A stretch of 64,000 nucleotides of DNA, taken from Christiangramia oceanisediminis. Lineage in GTDB: Bacteria; Bacteroidota; Bacteroidia; Flavobacteriales; Flavobacteriaceae. Numbering within the stretch: the stretch's first letter is position 1; each line of letters opens with the position of its first letter. The position numbers were made by a program, and so were the translations under genes. Positions 34,783 to 43,185 of the stretch are shown piece after piece. The stretch spans positions 62,001 through 126,000 of the forward strand of contig NZ_JANCNS010000001.1 in NCBI RefSeq assembly GCF_022570735.2, in the 5' to 3' direction. The notes beneath the pieces were generated by a model. The model was not told the DNA's origin and did not search any database. It saw nothing but the letters and a program-made list of their open reading frames with translations.

Positions 34783-36072
34783 CTAGTATTTAAGCCATTT
34801 ATAGATCTCTTTATAAGTTGGTTTCTTCCCGTACATGAGGATTCCCACCCGGTATATTTTCGCCGATATCCAAAGCACCGCTATGTTGGTCCCAATAAGT
34901 ACCACTATCGAGATCAAAATTTCCCACCACGGAACACCAAACGGAATTCGCATGAGCATTACTATTGGTGAAGTTAAGGGTATAATGGAAAATATCGTGG
35001 AAACCGTACCATGGGGATTCTCAACTACCGAAAAGAAGCCTACATAAATCCCTAATATCAGCGGAAGTATTATGGGAAACATGAACTGCTGTGTATCGGT
35101 CTCGCTGTCTACAGCCGCTCCAATTGCCGCATAGATAGCACTGTACAGGAAATATCCTGAAATAAAATAGATGAAAAAGAAGGTGATCAAACTGGCATAA
35201 GGCAAATTAAGAATATCCACCATCAACTGGTTGATCTCCGGTTGTGGCACCTGGTCTACGACCGTAGAGGCCGGTGTCTGCGCCGCCAGAGGATCAATAC
35301 CTAGAAAAGAAGAGATCCCGAACAACAAAACGGTGCCAAGAAGTACCCAGATAACGAACTGGGTGATCCCGGCCAGGGAAGTCCCAACTACCTTACCTAA
35401 TAATAACTGAATGGGCTTTACCGAAGACACGATGATCTCGATAATTCGGTTGGTCTTTTCTTCGATCACGCTGCGCATAACCATATTTCCATATATGATA
35501 ATGAACATCATTAAAAGATAACCGGCAGCTCCGCCAAAGAACATCTTGATATAATTCGACATTTTAGAGCTCCGTTCCCCCGCAAAATTCTGGATATCTA
35601 TATTTACCTTGGCACGTGCCTTATCGATCTCTGATACATCTATTCCCTTATCGATAAGTTGCTCCCTGGTTAATTTATCAGAAATGGTCTTCTCGATATT
35701 TTCTATAGTACCAAAACCTGGAGTATCCTTGCCGAAGAACTCCACATTGGTCTTTTCACCTGGCGCCGAAGAGATATGAATAAGTCCGAAATATTCATTG
35801 GTTAGCACTTCCTGTCGTGCATCTGCAAGATCCCTTCCCGAATAGTCGAGATACTGCACATTTTTGGTATCCTTGAATTCTGAAGCGAACATCCCGCTAT
35901 CGTCATGTATCCCAATTATCTTTTGTTCGGTGCTGTTAAGCATGCTCAAATAAGCGATCAACAATATCATCCCAACAAAAATAAGCGGACTCAAAAACGT
36001 CATCACGATAAAGGTCCTGTTACGGATTCTCGCCAGGTATTCACGATGAATGATAAGCCTTAAATTACGCAT
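34783..36072 (-). CDS. ABC transporter permease (NatB-like, ABC-2)
   Basis: The 429-residue permease has an N-terminal TM helix (FLSPLIFVGMILLIAYL), a large periplasmic loop (about 45-175), then five more TM helices to the C-terminus. This is the NatB/YhaP arrangement of ABC-2 permeases, associated with Na+ or drug export. The RSVIEEKTNRIIEIIVSSVKP segment near 203 is a strong signature. Its ATG lies within the end of the ATPase gene (8-bp overlap). Confidence 0.93.
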   Translation of the reverse strand: MRNLRLIIHREYLARIRNRTFIVMTFLSPLIFVGMILLIAYLSMLNSTEQKIIGIHDDSGMFASEFKDTKNVQYLDYSGRDLADARQEVLTNEYFGLIHISSAPGEKTNVEFFGKDTPGFGTIENIEKTISDKLTREQLIDKGIDVSEIDKARAKVNIDIQNFAGERSSKMSNYIKMFFGGAAGYLLMMFIIIYGNMVMRSVIEEKTNRIIEIIVSSVKPIQLLLGKVVGTSLAGITQFVIWVLLGTVLLFGISSFLGIDPLAAQTPASTVVDQVPQPEINQLMVDILNLPYASLITFFFIYFISGYFLYSAIYAAIGAAVDSETDTQQFMFPIILPLILGIYVGFFSVVENPHGTVSTIFSIIPLTSPIVMLMRIPFGVPWWEILISIVVLIGTNIAVLWISAKIYRVGILMYGKKPTYKEIYKWLKY

Positions 36073-36994
36073 TTTGGGTCACCGTTTTAATAAAAATATC
36101 GTTTACCGAAGGGATCACTTCGACAAAATGGTTGATCCGTGCCCTTGAAAGTAAAAATTGGATAAGCTCGTTCGAAGTTTCATTTTCACCTATTTTAATG
36201 CTTAGCTTAAGATCATCCTGAATACTCTTGAACCTGGCAGGCCCAACCTGGAACCGCGTTTCGAGTTCCTGCCGCAGGGTAGCCTCATCAATGGCATCCA
36301 GCCCCACTTCAAAGGTATTGGATTTATATTCTTTTTTAATTTCTGAAACCTTGCCGTCCAGCAATTTATTGGATTTATGTATAAGTGCGATATAATCACA
36401 TAATTCCTCCACGCTTTCCATGCGATGGGTAGAAAAAAGAATAGTGGCTCCTTCCTCCTTTAACTGAATGATCTCATCCTTGATCAAATTGGCATTTACG
36501 GGATCGAAACCACTGAAAGGTTCGTCGAAGATGAGCAATTTTGGCCTGTGCAGCACCGTGATCACGAACTGAACTTTTTGTGCCATACCCTTAGAAAGTT
36601 CCTGTATCTTCTTATCCCACCAGTCTTCGATTTCCAGCTTCCTGAACCAAAACTTAAGGCGTTCCCTGGCTTCTGCCTTGCTAAGCCCTTTTAACCTGGC
36701 AAGATATAAAGCCTGTTCTCCAACCTTCATTGATTTATACAAACCTCTTTCTTCGGGAAGGTATCCTATATGAACGATATCATCCTGGTGTAATGGCTTT
36801 CCATCCAGGTAAACCCGGCCTTCATCGGGCATGGTTATCTGGTTTATGATCCTTAAAAAAGTGGTTTTTCCTGCCCCGTTAGGTCCTAAAAGTCCGAAAA
36901 TACTTTCCCTGGGAATATTGATTGAGACATTGTTCAGTGCAGTAAAATTTCCAAAACGCTTGTAGATATTTTCTGCCACTAAAAGATTTTCCAT
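36065..36994 (-). CDS. ABC transporter ATP-binding protein (NatA-like)
   Basis: A 309-residue ATPase that pairs with the overlapping NatB-like permease. Walker A GPNGAGKTT is near residue 38, the signature reads LSKGMAQKVQF near 131, Walker B LLIFDEPFSGFDP near 151 and the H-loop STHRMES near 186. A C-terminal 80-residue domain follows, as in NatA types. I start it at the ATG at 36994; a TTG 11 codons upstream would only add a non-conserved extension. It is the first gene of the five-gene operon. Confidence 0.93.
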   Translation of the reverse strand: MENLLVAENIYKRFGNFTALNNVSINIPRESIFGLLGPNGAGKTTFLRIINQITMPDEGRVYLDGKPLHQDDIVHIGYLPEERGLYKSMKVGEQALYLARLKGLSKAEARERLKFWFRKLEIEDWWDKKIQELSKGMAQKVQFVITVLHRPKLLIFDEPFSGFDPVNANLIKDEIIQLKEEGATILFSTHRMESVEELCDYIALIHKSNKLLDGKVSEIKKEYKSNTFEVGLDAIDEATLRQELETRFQVGPARFKSIQDDLKLSIKIGENETSNELIQFLLSRARINHFVEVIPSVNDIFIKTVTQNA

Positions 36995-37093
36995 ATAGCC
37001 ATTTATAGGGATTTTAAAGATATACAAATACAGAGAGAGTGGGAGCCGATTAAGAAGATTTTATAATTTGCAGGCCCCCCTGAAAGCACAAAA

Positions 37094-37120
37094 CCCACCC
37101 TTAATTAAATTAAGGATGGG
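37094..37120 (-). terminator. Hairpin downstream of dnaJ (distal)
   Basis: CCCACCCTTAAT pairs with ATTAAGGATGGG (one mismatch). On the minus strand it is followed by TTTTG. It would back up the closer dnaJ terminator. Confidence 0.65.
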
Positions 37121-37145
37121 AAAAAAATTGCTATGAAAAAGAAAA

Positions 37146-37172
37146 ATTATCACTAATAGACTTAGTGATAAT
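37146..37172 (-). terminator. dnaJ terminator (proximal)
   Basis: A perfect 11-bp stem (ATTATCACTAA and its complement) with a 5-nt loop, followed on the minus strand by TTTTTC. It lies 34 nt after the dnaJ stop. Confidence 0.8.
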
Positions 37173-37205
37173 CAAATATATAAATTTTTTCTTAAAACCA
37201 TCTTT

Positions 37206-38321
37206 TTAAGAAAACATATCTTTTACTTTCTCAAAGAAGCTTTTGTCGCTTTTTTCGGGACTTGGCCTGAAGTTCTCGTCTTCAGCCATACGCTCGAAGA
37301 ATTCTTTTTGTTCTCTGGAAAGGGTTTTAGGTGTCCAAACATTTACATGAACTAGCAGATCTCCCTTGCCATATCCATTAATACTGTTGATCCCTTTACC
37401 CCGAAGTCTAAGAATTTTACCAGACTGAACGCCTTCATCGATCTTGATACGCACCTTTCCGGTTACCGTATCGATCTCTTTCGAGGTTCCTAACGCGGCT
37501 TCAGAAAAACTGATATAAAGATCATAATGAAGGTTATCTCCTTCTCTTTGCAGGCTTGGATGTTCCTTCTCCTGGATGGCTACCAGCAGATCTCCGGGAA
37601 TACCATTTCCGGGGGCATCATTACCTTTTCCTGCTACTTTTAGCTGCATGCCGTCTTCAACTCCCGCCGGGATCTTGATAGAAACGGTTTCCTCGCTGGT
37701 TACCAGCCCCTGTGCATCGGCACCTTCCGGCTTTTTATCGATTATCTGGCCGCTACCGCCACAGGTCGTACATGGAGAAGCGGTTTGCATTCTACCAAGT
37801 ATGGTATTGGTAACCCTGGTCACCTGTCCCGTACCGTTACAGGTACTACAGGTTTTATAGGTAGTACCGGGTGCCTGTACTTTACGCTTTACCTTGATCT
37901 TCTTCTCACAACCATTGGCTATTTCTTCCAGCGTTAAGCTTACCCTGATACGAAGATTGCTACCTTTGGCACGTCTCTGGCCGCCTCCAAAACCGCCGCC
38001 AAAGCCACCGAAGCCACCTCCAAAACCGCCGCCGAATATATCGCCGAACTGGCTGAAGATGTCATCCATGTTCATTCCGCCGCCGCCAAAGCCACCGCCT
38101 TCAAAGGCCTGGTGCCCAAAACGATCATATTTGGCTCGCTTCTCCTGGTTGCCTAAAACTTCATATGCCTCAGCAGATTTTTTGAACATATCTTCTGCTT
38201 TTGAATCGCCCGGATTTTTATCGGGGTGATATTTCAAAGCCATTTTTCGATATGCTTTCTTGATTTCGGCTGCTGAAGCGTCTTTACTAACGCCTAATAT
38301 TTCGTAATAATCTTCTTTCAT
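37206..38321 (-). CDS. dnaJ: Chaperone DnaJ with a reduced zinc domain
   Basis: A 371-residue Hsp40 co-chaperone of DnaK. The J domain (residues 1-70) has the HPD motif in [11 protein letters not shown] Gly/Phe-rich region follows (about 72-115). The Cys-rich domain has only two CxxCxGxG motifs, CSTCNGTG and CTTCGGSG, instead of four. By alignment order these are motifs 2 and 3; motifs 1 and 4 are replaced by [10 protein letters not shown] and [10 protein letters not shown], so zinc site I is absent and site II is kept. C-terminal substrate-binding domains (about 210-345) look normal. It follows grpE with a 30-nt gap. Confidence 0.97.
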   Translation of the reverse strand: MKEDYYEILGVSKDASAAEIKKAYRKMALKYHPDKNPGDSKAEDMFKKSAEAYEVLGNQEKRAKYDRFGHQAFEGGGFGGGGMNMDDIFSQFGDIFGGGFGGGFGGFGGGFGGGQRRAKGSNLRIRVSLTLEEIANGCEKKIKVKRKVQAPGTTYKTCSTCNGTGQVTRVTNTILGRMQTASPCTTCGGSGQIIDKKPEGADAQGLVTSEETVSIKIPAGVEDGMQLKVAGKGNDAPGNGIPGDLLVAIQEKEHPSLQREGDNLHYDLYISFSEAALGTSKEIDTVTGKVRIKIDEGVQSGKILRLRGKGINSINGYGKGDLLVHVNVWTPKTLSREQKEFFERMAEDENFRPSPEKSDKSFFEKVKDMFS

Positions 38322-38351
38322 TTCTGATTTTTACTAATTCGTAAAAAGTTT

Positions 38352-38942
38352 TTACTGGCCGGTAACTACTTTGGGATACCTTATAATTCTTTCGCCCAGT
38401 TTATAACCTGGCTCCACTACATCAACAATCTTGCCTTTAAGATCATCTGAAGGTGCAGGAATTTGAGTAATAGCCTCATGAACTTCGGCATCAAAGACAT
38501 CTCCCTTTTCTACAATCATCCTCTCCAGTCCTTTAGCCTTCAGGGTTTCCTTCAATTTATTATGAATAAGCTCGATCCCGCGAATCAGCTCTTCATCGCC
38601 AGATTTTCTCATTTCATTCAGGGCCCTGTCAAAATCGTCCATTACCGGCAGCATGGCTGTCAATACTTCCTGATTGGCAGTCTTGAACAATTCCAGTCTT
38701 TCTTTAGAAGTACGCCTTTTATAGTTCTCAAATTCAGCGAAAAGTCTTAAAAACTTATCTTTTTCTTTCTGAAGTTCCTCCTTTAATCGGTCTTCTTCAG
38801 AAAACTCCATATCGTCTGTATCAGGCTTTTCATGCGCGGCCATCTCTTCTTCTTCCACCTCATCAATTGCGTTATCTATGGCTTCTTCTACCTGATCCTT
38901 GATTTCCTTATCGTGCTTGGTTTTATCTTTTTTCTGACTCAT
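38352..38942 (-). CDS. grpE: Nucleotide exchange factor GrpE
   Basis: GrpE exchanges nucleotide on DnaK. The 196-residue protein has a long acidic N-terminus (residues 1-55), the dimeric coiled coil (FAEFENYKRRTSKERLELFK) and the C-terminal beta domain with GVERM-like GLERMIVEKGDVFDAEVHEA and GYKLGERIIRYPKVVTGQ. It forms an operon with dnaJ. Upstream, on the minus strand, the direct repeat TGACATTTTGACATTTTG lies at 38996-39013 and may be part of the heat-shock promoter region; this is only a suggestion. Confidence 0.96.
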   Translation of the reverse strand: MSQKKDKTKHDKEIKDQVEEAIDNAIDEVEEEEMAAHEKPDTDDMEFSEEDRLKEELQKEKDKFLRLFAEFENYKRRTSKERLELFKTANQEVLTAMLPVMDDFDRALNEMRKSGDEELIRGIELIHNKLKETLKAKGLERMIVEKGDVFDAEVHEAITQIPAPSDDLKGKIVDVVEPGYKLGERIIRYPKVVTGQ

Positions 38943-39060
38943 TTCAAAACAATTTCATTTCAGGCTCTATTAGTCAAATTCGTTGCCAATCGATTCAAAA
39001 TGTCAAAATGTCACAAGATTTATTTAATAAAACTTTAGGAACTCGGTTTATATTTCTGAC

Positions 39061-39068
39061 TAATTTTG
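39061..39068 (+). promoter_or_regulatory. Possible -7 box for the YceI gene
   Basis: TAATTTTG fits TAnnTTTG and lies 28 nt before the ATG at 39096. A clear -33 TTG is not seen at standard spacing. Confidence 0.4.
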
Positions 39069-39095
39069 CCCCGAACTTTAAAAAACCTAAATACT

Positions 39096-39764
39096 ATGAA
39101 AAGGATATTTTTTAATTTAATGTTCGTTGCAGCCACAACCCTGGCTTTAACGTCCTGTAAGAATAACAGTAACGAGGCAGAGACTTCGGAAGCTCAGGAA
39201 GTAGCTACTGCCGAGGCTGAAGCAGCCAAATTCAGCGTTGATACCGAAGCATCGGTTATCGAATGGCAGGGATCCAAACCTACCGGAAACCATACCGGAA
39301 CCATTAGCATCGCGCAAGGTACTTTTATGGCTACCGACAGCCTTATCCAGAGTGGAAACTTTGTGATAGATATGAATTCTATTGAAGTGACCGATCTTGA
39401 GGGTGAAGATAAGACCGATCTTGAAGCTCACCTGAAAGGAACCGTAGAGGGACAGGAAGGAGATTTCTTCAATGTGAACAAATTTCCAGAAGCTACCTTT
39501 GAAGTTACCGGGATCACCGAGAAGGAAGGACAAAAAATGCTTCAGGGAAACCTTACCATTAAAGAGGAAACCAAGAACATTTCTATTCCTGTAAGCATTA
39601 ACCAGGATGGAGAGAATATCCAGATCACCAGCGAACAATTCGCAATAGACCGCACAAAATGGAACGTGAACTATGGTTCAAAATCTGTTTTTGACGGGCT
39701 TGGTGACAACTTTATCAATGACGATATTGAATTAACGATCGATCTTAAAGCCAAAAAGGCCTAG
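39096..39764 (+). CDS. YceI-family lipoprotein
   Basis: The 222-residue product starts at the ATG at 39096 and has a lipoprotein signal (FVAATTLALTSC, lipid Cys near 21), then an Ala/Glu-rich linker and a YceI domain from about residue 50: VIEWQGSKPTGNHTGTI, FVIDMNSIEV, FFNVNKFPEATFEVT, and DRTKWNVNYGSKS. YceI lipocalin-like barrels bind isoprenoid-type ligands. A TTG further upstream would add an N-terminal extension before the signal and is rejected. It is a single gene with its own terminator. Confidence 0.92.
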   Translation: MKRIFFNLMFVAATTLALTSCKNNSNEAETSEAQEVATAEAEAAKFSVDTEASVIEWQGSKPTGNHTGTISIAQGTFMATDSLIQSGNFVIDMNSIEVTDLEGEDKTDLEAHLKGTVEGQEGDFFNVNKFPEATFEVTGITEKEGQKMLQGNLTIKEETKNISIPVSINQDGENIQITSEQFAIDRTKWNVNYGSKSVFDGLGDNFINDDIELTIDLKAKKA

Positions 39765-39786
39765 ATCATCAATCGTATAGAAAAAG

Positions 39787-39815
39787 AAAAGACCGCTAAT
39801 TGCGGTCTTTTTTTT
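39787..39815 (+). terminator. YceI gene terminator
   Basis: AAAAGACCGC and GCGGTCTTTT around a 5-nt loop, followed by more than five T. It ends just before the stop of the convergent epimerase gene and can work in both directions. Confidence 0.9.
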
Positions 39816-39818
39816 ATT

Positions 39819-40721
39819 TTAGGTAAGATCTGCCAGCGCCCTGGCCAGGTTCTTATATTTAAAATTATACCCGGCGGCTTCTATCTTTTTACAACTCACT
39901 AACTGACTCGACAGTACGATCTGCGACATTTCTCCCAGCATTGCTTTAAGGGCAAATTTTGGAACATTGGGCAACCAGACCGATTTCCCCATTTGTTTGG
40001 CCAGCTCTTTTGTGAGCTCCTCATTGGTCACAGGGTTTGGCGCCACCGCATTATAAACACCTGTTAGGTTATTTTCGATCGCGAACAGAAAAATGCCGGC
40101 AAGGTCTTCAATATGTATCCATGACTGCCACTGCTTGCCACTTCCCAGGGCAGACCCCATGTTAAGCGATACCGGCTTTTTGATTTTTTCAAGCATTCCT
40201 CCTTCTTCTGCCAGCACCAGGCCAATTCGAATTTTGGCCACATCAATGCCAAGACTTTCGAATTCATCGGCTGAAGCTTCCCATTTCCTTACTACTTCAC
40301 CTACAAAATTGTCGGCAATGGATTCATCGTCTTCATGGTATAATTTTTCAAGAGAACTGGGATAAACGCCAATGGCACTCGCCGAAATGAAATTTTCAAC
40401 CTGGTGATCATTATCGGCCAGGGTTTTCAGAAGTAATTTAGCCGTTTTAACCCGGCTGTTAATAATCGCCTTTTTGTAGGATGGCGACCAGGGTTCTGCA
40501 ATACTGGCTCCGGCAAGGTGCACGATTGTTGTCACTTCTTCCAGGCAACCCTGTTCAATCTCATCAGATTTTGGATCCCAGTAGAAGCCCTGGTAATTTT
40601 CCTTTTTCTCGATCTTGGATTTACTGGTAGTGAGATAATTGACCTTTATTCCTTTCTCGTGACAAAGACCAACCAGTTTCTCTCCAATCATTCCCGTGGC
40701 TCCGGTTATTAAAACGCGCAT
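39819..40721 (-). CDS. TIGR01777 family NAD-dependent epimerase-like protein
   Basis: A 300-residue short-chain dehydrogenase of the extended type with the nucleotide-binding motif GATGMIGEKL at residues 6-15, STSAIGVYP-like SASAIGVYP near 113, and C-terminal DUF1731-like end (GYNFKYKNLARALADL). The family includes the cell-division-linked protein once called SulA in some genomes; its substrate is unknown. It is a single gene. Confidence 0.92.
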   Translation of the reverse strand: MRVLITGATGMIGEKLVGLCHEKGIKVNYLTTSKSKIEKKENYQGFYWDPKSDEIEQGCLEEVTTIVHLAGASIAEPWSPSYKKAIINSRVKTAKLLLKTLADNDHQVENFISASAIGVYPSSLEKLYHEDDESIADNFVGEVVRKWEASADEFESLGIDVAKIRIGLVLAEEGGMLEKIKKPVSLNMGSALGSGKQWQSWIHIEDLAGIFLFAIENNLTGVYNAVAPNPVTNEELTKELAKQMGKSVWLPNVPKFALKAMLGEMSQIVLSSQLVSCKKIEAAGYNFKYKNLARALADLT

Positions 40722-40794
40722 GTTTTTTCTTTTGAAGATAAAAAAGTAATCACGCCCGTGCCTTGTATTTATTAGAGGTTTAACGGATTAGAAC

Positions 40795-41469
40795 CTAACT
40801 TTTAACAGCCCTTAACATTTCTCGTTTCCCGGGTGGCCCAGGCAGCTTTTCCACCTGGAAACCATTGGCTTGCATGGCCCGTCTTACGCTTCCCTTAGCC
40901 GCATAAGTAACCAGTATCCCATTACTTCTGAGCGCCCGGTACATAAGACTAAAAATTTCTTCGGTCCATAATTCAGGCTGAACACGTGCACCAAAAGCAT
41001 CAAAATAGATCAGGTCGTATGCCGCCTCATCCCTGATTTCCTTAAAATCCTTTTTTTGTTTGGTAAGCTGAAAAGCTTCAGAAACATCGCCTTTCTTTTC
41101 CCATTCCTGTTGATGCATTGCATTGAATACCCAATCTTTTTCTGAAGCCGAAACAACTTCGGGATAATTGAGCCTTTCTATCTCTTCCAGTTTTACAGGA
41201 AAAGCCTCCACTCCGGTATAATCTATCTTCAGTTTTAATTTTTCAGCTTCAAGAAAAGTAAGGAAAGCGTTTAATCCTGTTCCGAAGCCTATTTCCAGGA
41301 TATCGATCTTCTCAATACTCCTATCGTCAACCAGCTTGTGCAAACCCATCTTCAGGAATACATGCCGGGCTTCCTGGACCGCACCGTGTTTTGAATGGTA
41401 CTGCTCGTTCCATTCGGGTAAATGAATGGTTACCGAACCATCGGCGGTTTGTATGATCTTGCGTTCCAA
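40795..41469 (-). CDS. mnmD: tRNA 5-methylaminomethyl-2-thiouridine methyltransferase MnmD
   Basis: This is the methyltransferase domain (DUF752) that finishes the mnm5s2U34 modification of tRNA. Here it stands alone at 224 residues, without the FAD oxidase half of MnmC. Motifs: QEARHVFLKMGL near 33, LEIGFGTGLNAFLT near 58, and DLIYFDAFGARVQPELWTEE near 153. The C-terminus PGKREMLRA is typical. The start is TTG at 41469, 1 nt after the stop of the DUF4920 gene, so the two are co-translated. Confidence 0.93.
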   Translation of the reverse strand: MERKIIQTADGSVTIHLPEWNEQYHSKHGAVQEARHVFLKMGLHKLVDDRSIEKIDILEIGFGTGLNAFLTFLEAEKLKLKIDYTGVEAFPVKLEEIERLNYPEVVSASEKDWVFNAMHQQEWEKKGDVSEAFQLTKQKKDFKEIRDEAAYDLIYFDAFGARVQPELWTEEIFSLMYRALRSNGILVTYAAKGSVRRAMQANGFQVEKLPGPPGKREMLRAVKS

Positions 41470-41470
41470 A

Positions 41471-41983
41471 TTATTGTTTTATCAAAACCCCGTTAGCTAA
41501 AAATCCCGGGGATCTTTTTGGCTGAAGGATCGCGGCGATTTCTTCTTCTGACTTACCTGCATCCTCGGCGAAATGTTTCTGGTCTTCAACCGAAGTCTCT
41601 TCAATAAAGGCAACGCCTTCTACGACCACTTCTTTTCCTTCGATGTCTTTCGGAACAAAAAAGCCATAATCCTTAAATTTAACCATTGGCTCCTCTTCCA
41701 TATCCGGAAGATTCAGGGTCATCCAGCAACCTTTCATTTTACAAACGCTGTTCACGCTGGTTCTGAATTTGACCTTGACCGTGTCCCCTAATTTCAGGTT
41801 CTGAAATTTTTCAGACATTTCTTCAGCAGTCAGTGCACCTTCAGCCGAGATATTAGCACCAAAACCTGAAAAGTTCTCCTGGGTTTCTTCCAGTTGTGCG
41901 ATTTGCTTATTCTTATTTTCATCCTTGTTTCCGCAGCTCAACAAAAAAAGTGATGTTAATGCCACAATCCATATATTTTTCAT
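41471..41983 (-). CDS. DUF4920 lipoprotein
   Basis: A 170-residue protein with a lipoprotein signal (VALTSLFLLSC, Cys near 17) and a DUF4920 domain (VKVKFRTSVNSVCKMKGCWM, where CKMKGCW is a family signature, then DIEGKEVVVEGVAFIEE). Function unknown. A TAAATTTG box lies upstream on the minus strand (42011-42004). It heads a two-gene unit with mnmD. Confidence 0.88.
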   Translation of the reverse strand: MKNIWIVALTSLFLLSCGNKDENKNKQIAQLEETQENFSGFGANISAEGALTAEEMSEKFQNLKLGDTVKVKFRTSVNSVCKMKGCWMTLNLPDMEEEPMVKFKDYGFFVPKDIEGKEVVVEGVAFIEETSVEDQKHFAEDAGKSEEEIAAILQPKRSPGFLANGVLIKQ

Positions 41984-42024
41984 CCTTAGGGTATTTAGTA
42001 TGCCAAATTTACCAAAACTTTAGA

Positions 42025-42055
42025 TTTTGATTCTTCTATTAAATGGGTAAATTTG
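42025..42055 (+). promoter_or_regulatory. Housekeeping promoter for ilvE
   Basis: TTTTG at 42025-42029, 18 nt, then TAAATTTG at 42048-42055: a full match to the Bacteroidota consensus. Another TAAATTTG faces the opposite way at 42004-42011 for the divergent gene. Confidence 0.6.
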
Positions 42056-42088
42056 TTGACTTAACAAATACAACCAATACGCACTCTC

Positions 42089-43138
42089 ATGATAGATATA
42101 CAAAAAGCTCCCAGTTCTAAGTTAGACCAGGTAAACTTCGATAACCTTACTTTCGGGCAGGTTTTTACAGACCATATGATGGAGTGCGATTTTAAGGACG
42201 GAAAATGGCAAAAACCTATCATCAAAGAATACGGACCGATCTGTTTGCAGCCATCAGCCAGGGTGTTCCATTACGGGCAGGCCGTTTTTGAAGGTATGAA
42301 AGCTTATAAGGATGCCGATGAAAGGATCTGGCTTTTCAGGCCAGACCAGAATTTCGAGCGCATCAATAAATCGGCCAAGCGACTTGCCATTCCTGAATTT
42401 CCTAAGGAATATTTCTTTAATGCCCTTGGAGAGCTTTTAAAGATCGATAAGGCATGGATCAAACAGGGGTTTGGAAACAGCCTTTATATAAGACCATTCG
42501 TGATCGCTTCAGAAGCCGGGGTTTCTGCTTCTGCAGCTAACGAATATAAGTTCATGATCATCTGCTCCCCTGCACAGGCCTATTACAGCGGGGAAGTAAG
42601 GGTGAAATTTTCAGAAAAATATAGTCGTGCTGCCGATGGTGGTGTTGGATTTGCGAAAGCAGCAGGTAACTATGGTGCACAGTTCTATCCTACCAACCTG
42701 GCCAAGGAAGAAGGCTATCAGCAGATCATCTGGACCGATGCCAATTCACACGAATACCTGGAAGAGGCCGGAACCATGAACATTTTCTTCAGGATTGGAG
42801 ATAAATTGATCACTGCTCCCACCAGCGACAGGATCCTGGATGGTGTCACCCGTAAAAGTGTTCTTACACTGGCCGAGGAATATAATATCGAAACCGAGGT
42901 GAGAAGGGTTAGCGTTAAGGAAATAGTTGAAGCTGCTGAAAAAGGCGAACTTAAAGAAATGTTTGGTTCGGGAACAGCGACGGTTATTAATCCTATCGTA
43001 GGTTTCGGGCACAAAGGCAAAAAGTTCGAATTGCCAAAACTGGAGGATTCTTATGCAAGATTCTTTAAGGACAAACTAATGAAGATACAATACAATGAAG
43101 CTGAAGATAAATTCGGCTGGAGATACGAGGTGAAATAA
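42089..43138 (+). CDS. ilvE: Branched-chain amino acid aminotransferase
   Basis: A fold-type IV PLP enzyme that interconverts Leu, Ile and Val with their keto acids. The 349 residues fit the group II (eukaryote-like) branch. The active-site Lys is in GFAKAAGNYGAQ near residue 193; HYGQAVFEGMKAY near 62 and EYLEEAGTMNIFF near 224 are strong signatures, followed by SDRILDGVTRKSVLTLA. It has its own promoter and terminator and is monocistronic. Confidence 0.96.
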   Translation: MIDIQKAPSSKLDQVNFDNLTFGQVFTDHMMECDFKDGKWQKPIIKEYGPICLQPSARVFHYGQAVFEGMKAYKDADERIWLFRPDQNFERINKSAKRLAIPEFPKEYFFNALGELLKIDKAWIKQGFGNSLYIRPFVIASEAGVSASAANEYKFMIICSPAQAYYSGEVRVKFSEKYSRAADGGVGFAKAAGNYGAQFYPTNLAKEEGYQQIIWTDANSHEYLEEAGTMNIFFRIGDKLITAPTSDRILDGVTRKSVLTLAEEYNIETEVRRVSVKEIVEAAEKGELKEMFGSGTATVINPIVGFGHKGKKFELPKLEDSYARFFKDKLMKIQYNEAEDKFGWRYEVK

Positions 43139-43157
43139 TTTAGCCCAAAACAGCACC

Positions 43158-43185
43158 AAAATCCCGGATTTTCCGGGATTTTTTA
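43158..43185 (+). terminator. ilvE terminator
   Basis: AAAATCCCGGA and TCCGGGATTTTTT with a 2-nt loop. It overlaps the stop of the convergent lipoprotein gene and may serve both. Confidence 0.9.

Noticed and set aside
37576-38229. Pro-rich ORFs opposite dnaJ
   Set aside because: They are antisense readings of the Gly-rich region and zinc domain of DnaJ.
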